Below are positions 61,220 to 64,000 of a stretch of DNA of 64,000 nucleotides, piece after piece. The notes beneath the pieces were generated by a model. The model was not told the DNA's origin and did not search any database. It saw only the letters and a list, made by a program, of their open reading frames with translations. The position numbers and the translations under genes are program-made. The DNA lies in the NCBI GenBank assembly GCA_903813345.2, contig CAIIXF020000003.1, forward strand, positions 15,078,931 to 15,142,930, read 5' to 3'. Positions within the stretch are counted from its first letter, which is position 1. Each line of letters opens with the position of its first letter. The DNA is from Owenia fusiformis. Taxonomy: Eukaryota > Annelida > Polychaeta > Sabellida > Oweniidae.

Positions 61220-62683
61220 TAGTGTTGTCGCGATGTGCCATAATCGTACATCGATGCATCGGCAATTTTCAGGAGTAAACATTGATGCACAGCGCGATGT
61301 ACATCGAGAAAAAGTCCGAGAAAAGTGCACTGAAATACCGAACGCTAATGCACTAAAATACCGAACAGAACAAATTAATAAGAGTACGCTGGTACATCTG
61401 GGAACTTCTAGTAATGGTGAAATGAAAGTATAAGTAATCTTTTTAGATTAATGGTTCATTTCGACTAGCTAAAGCAGTTTTAAAGCGAAAGAATATCAGA
61501 AAACATTGGAAAATGAAATAAGTCATGAGAAAGGTAAGCGATTTGCGTCAAAATAAGATAAGAAAGGGTGATTTTTAGCAAATTACATTTTTTTTAAAAA
61601 CATCGATGTTTTGTTTCAGACATCGATGCATCGCCAGAATCAGCTTTGGCGATGTACAGGGTGGTCCAAAAAAAAGTGAACCCCTGCAACTGGCCATATT
61701 TCCCTTATTACTTGCAGGAATTCTTTTTTATTTTCACATGTTGTAGAGGAAGGTCTAAAATTTATGTTGGTACCATACATTTTTCTTAGTCTTGAAATTT
61801 GCAGAAATTATAAGCCCTAACCAAACATTACTGAAAATGGACAAATTGTGATTTTCAATATCCGCGATTCTTCCACCCTTTAAACACCTTTCCCCTGAGA
61901 ATTTTTTAAGCTGCAGTGTTAAAGAACTAATATTTTCTGACTTTGTTCAATTTTCAATCCTGTACATTATGGCTTAAAACTAGCATCTTACATTTGTTAG
62001 TTGCAAAGTTATTGTGATCCAAAGAGATGTGCTAAGCTTCCACAGACGAAAACATTTTCAAGTGAAATCATGAACATACCCCCATATGATCTTGAAATGT
62101 CAATATCTTCATAAATCATGGACCAATTCTAATGATATATGGCTCAAAACATTGAATATTGGATTTTCTTTCAATTTTTTAAAGATATTTGATGAAAGGG
62201 TTATCAGATTCCTGGTCACAGGGGGTAACTTCCCTCCATAAGAGGCCCCCCTCTAACTGTTGGTGTAGGTAACATTCCCCTTTACTGTTGAACAGTTAAA
62301 AATGCTTCAAAATGATCAATGAAAGTGTGAAATGTGTTTTCTGCTTGAATAGTGTCTCTTTTGTCATATGCTAGGGTTTTAAAGTTGTATCTCTAACTGA
62401 AAGCTGTTTAAGATCATCCAATGTGTTTCAACAATTTCCGTGAATCAAATTTTGTACAATATCTAATTTCCAGGCATCTTTGTTAAATGCTTGTAATTTC
62501 TTCAAAATTTAAGACTGAGAATAAATTATGGCATCAACCAAAATTTTAGACCTTTCTCTGCAACATGTGATAATATGAGCCAATTCATGCATGTATTAAG
62601 AAAAATGTAGCCTGTTGCAGGGGTTCACTTTTTTTTGGACCACCCTGTATATCGCCATGTACCGATTAATCGCGACAACACTA
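61220..62683. mobile_element. hAT-like MITE, interrupted by a second element
   Basis: The ends are TAGTGTTGTCGCGAT and its inverse ATCGCGACAACACTA (minor differences further in), a terminus well known from hAT-type elements. It is flanked by exact 8-bp duplications GTAAGCAC (61212-61219 and 62684-62691). Removing the inner element leaves about 470 bp without a transposase frame. Confidence 0.92.
61657..62647. mobile_element. mariner-like MITE (991 bp) nested in the hAT-like MITE
   Basis: CAGGGTGGTCCAAAAAAAAG at 61657 and its exact inverse CTTTTTTTTGGACCACCCTG ending 62647; the arms run at least 33 bp. Flanked by TA on both sides, the Tc1/mariner target. The interior shows no transposase. Its insertion postdates the hAT-like element. 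Confidence 0.93.
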
Positions 62684-62975
62684 GTAAGCACCATTCAGAT
62701 TTGGACCATGGGCTTTCAACACAGACTATGTTTGGACAGACAAGCTCCCGCCGACAAAATATCACAATTTTTCATTAGTGATCAAAAAGGTAAAGAATAA
62801 CTAGACCATTCAGGTACATGTATGATTTGTCTCATATATTTCTGAATTATTTATTGAGCTTCTGATCCTACTACAAATGAATCTGGTCGGCATATTTGGG
62901 CTGGGCCCTACCGCTGTAGAGTATCACTAATCTTGATTTGAACAACAGGCAAATAAACTATAAAGGGTAAATCCC

Positions 62976-63570
62976 GGGTGTTACTAAATACCACCTAGGT
63001 GTCCCCTTGGGCACCTGGATTTATAATTCCATTTTAAACCACGTACATATTTTAAATATAGTATTATTTCCTTTGTCATATTAACTTGACATATAACAGA
63101 CTTGAAAAGCCAAAACATTTTGTAGTCAAGAATAATGAAAAGAAGATTCGAAAATAAAATGTCAAAAGTTTTATTGTTAGAAAAATGGGCACCTGGAATT
63201 TTGTTCATATGTATGGTCACTTATTTATAGTAATAAAACACCATTTATGCTAAAGTGTGCATTTATATTTGAAATGTATATATTGTTCTTACTTTAGTTG
63301 AAAGAATAGTGAATTTGTAGCATTTTAAAGTGAGCAAATAATGAAACTAACAAATGACTTTTTCGACATCGATCAAAATTTTCAAGACAATAAAAACCTT
63401 TATCATAAAAAACAGAAATATTTACACAAGTTCCATGAAAATACTTTATTATGTAATATATCAACACTTGGAAAAATGTTAGCTTGAGATAAAGTAGTAA
63501 AATATGCCAGTAAGGCATTTCAATGGGGACACTTAGGTGCGGGGCACCTAGGTGGTATTTAGTACAACCC
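62976..63570. mobile_element. hAT-like MITE, 595 bp with 8-bp target duplication
   Basis: The left end GGGTGTTACTAAATACCACC and the right end, read inversely, GGGTTGTACTAAATACCACC form the inverted termini. Exact duplication TAAATCCC at 62968-62975 and 63571-63578. The open frames at 62984 and 63294 are parts of the element. Confidence 0.92.
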
Positions 63571-63710
63571 TAAATCCCTCAAAAAATCACTTCCGGGATA
63601 TGAATTCCTCAAATCGATACTGGATCTTAAACAAATCACATGGAATAAGTGTAATTTAAGATACTTTCATAAAAGTATATCATCTGTTGTATCTACTTTA
63701 GCATACTTAC

Positions 63711-63800
63711 GCTGTACAAGCGTCTATAACACCCACAATAATAAGAAAAGTGAAGTGTTTTTGCAAACCGGCTGATATGCAAAACGAACTCTCGCCCAAC
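63711..63800 (-). other. Candidate 5' non-coding exon of the aminopeptidase gene
   Basis: On the minus strand GCTTGTACAGC|GTAAGTATGC is a strong donor at 63709-63710. All frames ahead of it lead into stops before the coding ATG, so it would be UTR, spliced to the acceptor near 60056. The right limit is a guess. Inferred from splice signals only. Confidence 0.35.
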
Positions 63801-64000
63801 TTCTCGAGCCTTTTTAAAATTTACGTCTCAAGTAATATTATGGATTGAAATATTACTATAGCGGTTCTTTTAATTCTCTTTCTTTTAATTACTTATTTCG
63901 ATTTGTAATTTAATCTTGGATAAGACAAATAGAAGACTTTGAAAACGAACTCTCGCGTGTGACCTAGTCCTAGATAAAAAAAATTCAAGATGGCTTCCGG
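63780..64000. promoter_or_regulatory. Promoter-like sequence at right edge
   Basis: AACGAACTCTCGC occurs twice (63783 and 63944), the second as CTCTCGCGTG. At the very edge CAAGATGGCTTCCGG combines a YY1-like AAGATGGC with an ETS-like CTTCCGG. Both are common in animal housekeeping promoters, which may be bidirectional. The ATG at 63990 could alternatively start a plus-strand gene outside the window. Confidence 0.35.

Noticed and set aside
60873-61265. 130-codon minus-strand frame at 60873
   Set aside because: No recognisable family, no splice support, and its start overlaps the terminus of the hAT-like MITE.

Overview
This is intron-rich, AT-rich animal nuclear DNA. Genes are split into many short exons with canonical GT/AG borders and spliced-in phase, and introns are full of MITEs, foldbacks, LINE ends and minisatellites. 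Gene content and repeat style suggest a (probably marine) invertebrate; the sequence alone does not give the species. There are no bacterial operons, CRISPR arrays or tRNA/rRNA genes that I can see.

Left block (1-10.6 kb, minus strand): the 5' part of one large gene, continuing beyond the left edge. Twelve exons join without a frame break into 630 codons: a protein kinase domain with all key motifs, two small linker exons, three ZZ-type zinc fingers (the first degenerate) and a segment resembling the Mind-bomb (MIB) SH3-like repeat. Its 4.4-kb first intron holds several terminal-inverted-repeat elements.

Middle and right block (12.3-60 kb, minus strand): an NPEPL1-type M17 (leucine aminopeptidase-like) gene. 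The complete gene has 11 coding exons between 50649 and 60044 (521 codons). To its left, exons 4-11 (the whole catalytic half, residues 198-521) recur three more times in a head-to-tail array with a unit of about 11.1 kb. Every unit starts at the same LTR sequence, and the three internal junctions read retrotransposon 3' end - polypurine tract - LTR - gene 3' flank. This is the structure expected from recombination between an LTR in intron 3 and an LTR downstream of the gene. The rightmost exons 4-7 region is visibly diverged from the other three copies, while everything left of about 54743 is nearly identical in all four, suggesting two haplotypes joined at the array end.

Inside the array, exons 7 and 9 each have their splice acceptor plus first exon bases multiplied into an intronic minisatellite, giving decoy acceptors. 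The far right (60-64 kb) is upstream of the aminopeptidase coding start: nested hAT-like and mariner-like MITEs with clean target duplications, a possible 5' non-coding exon, and promoter-like sequence at the edge.

All exon limits were read by eye from splice consensus, frame continuity and protein family similarity; no alignment program or database was used.
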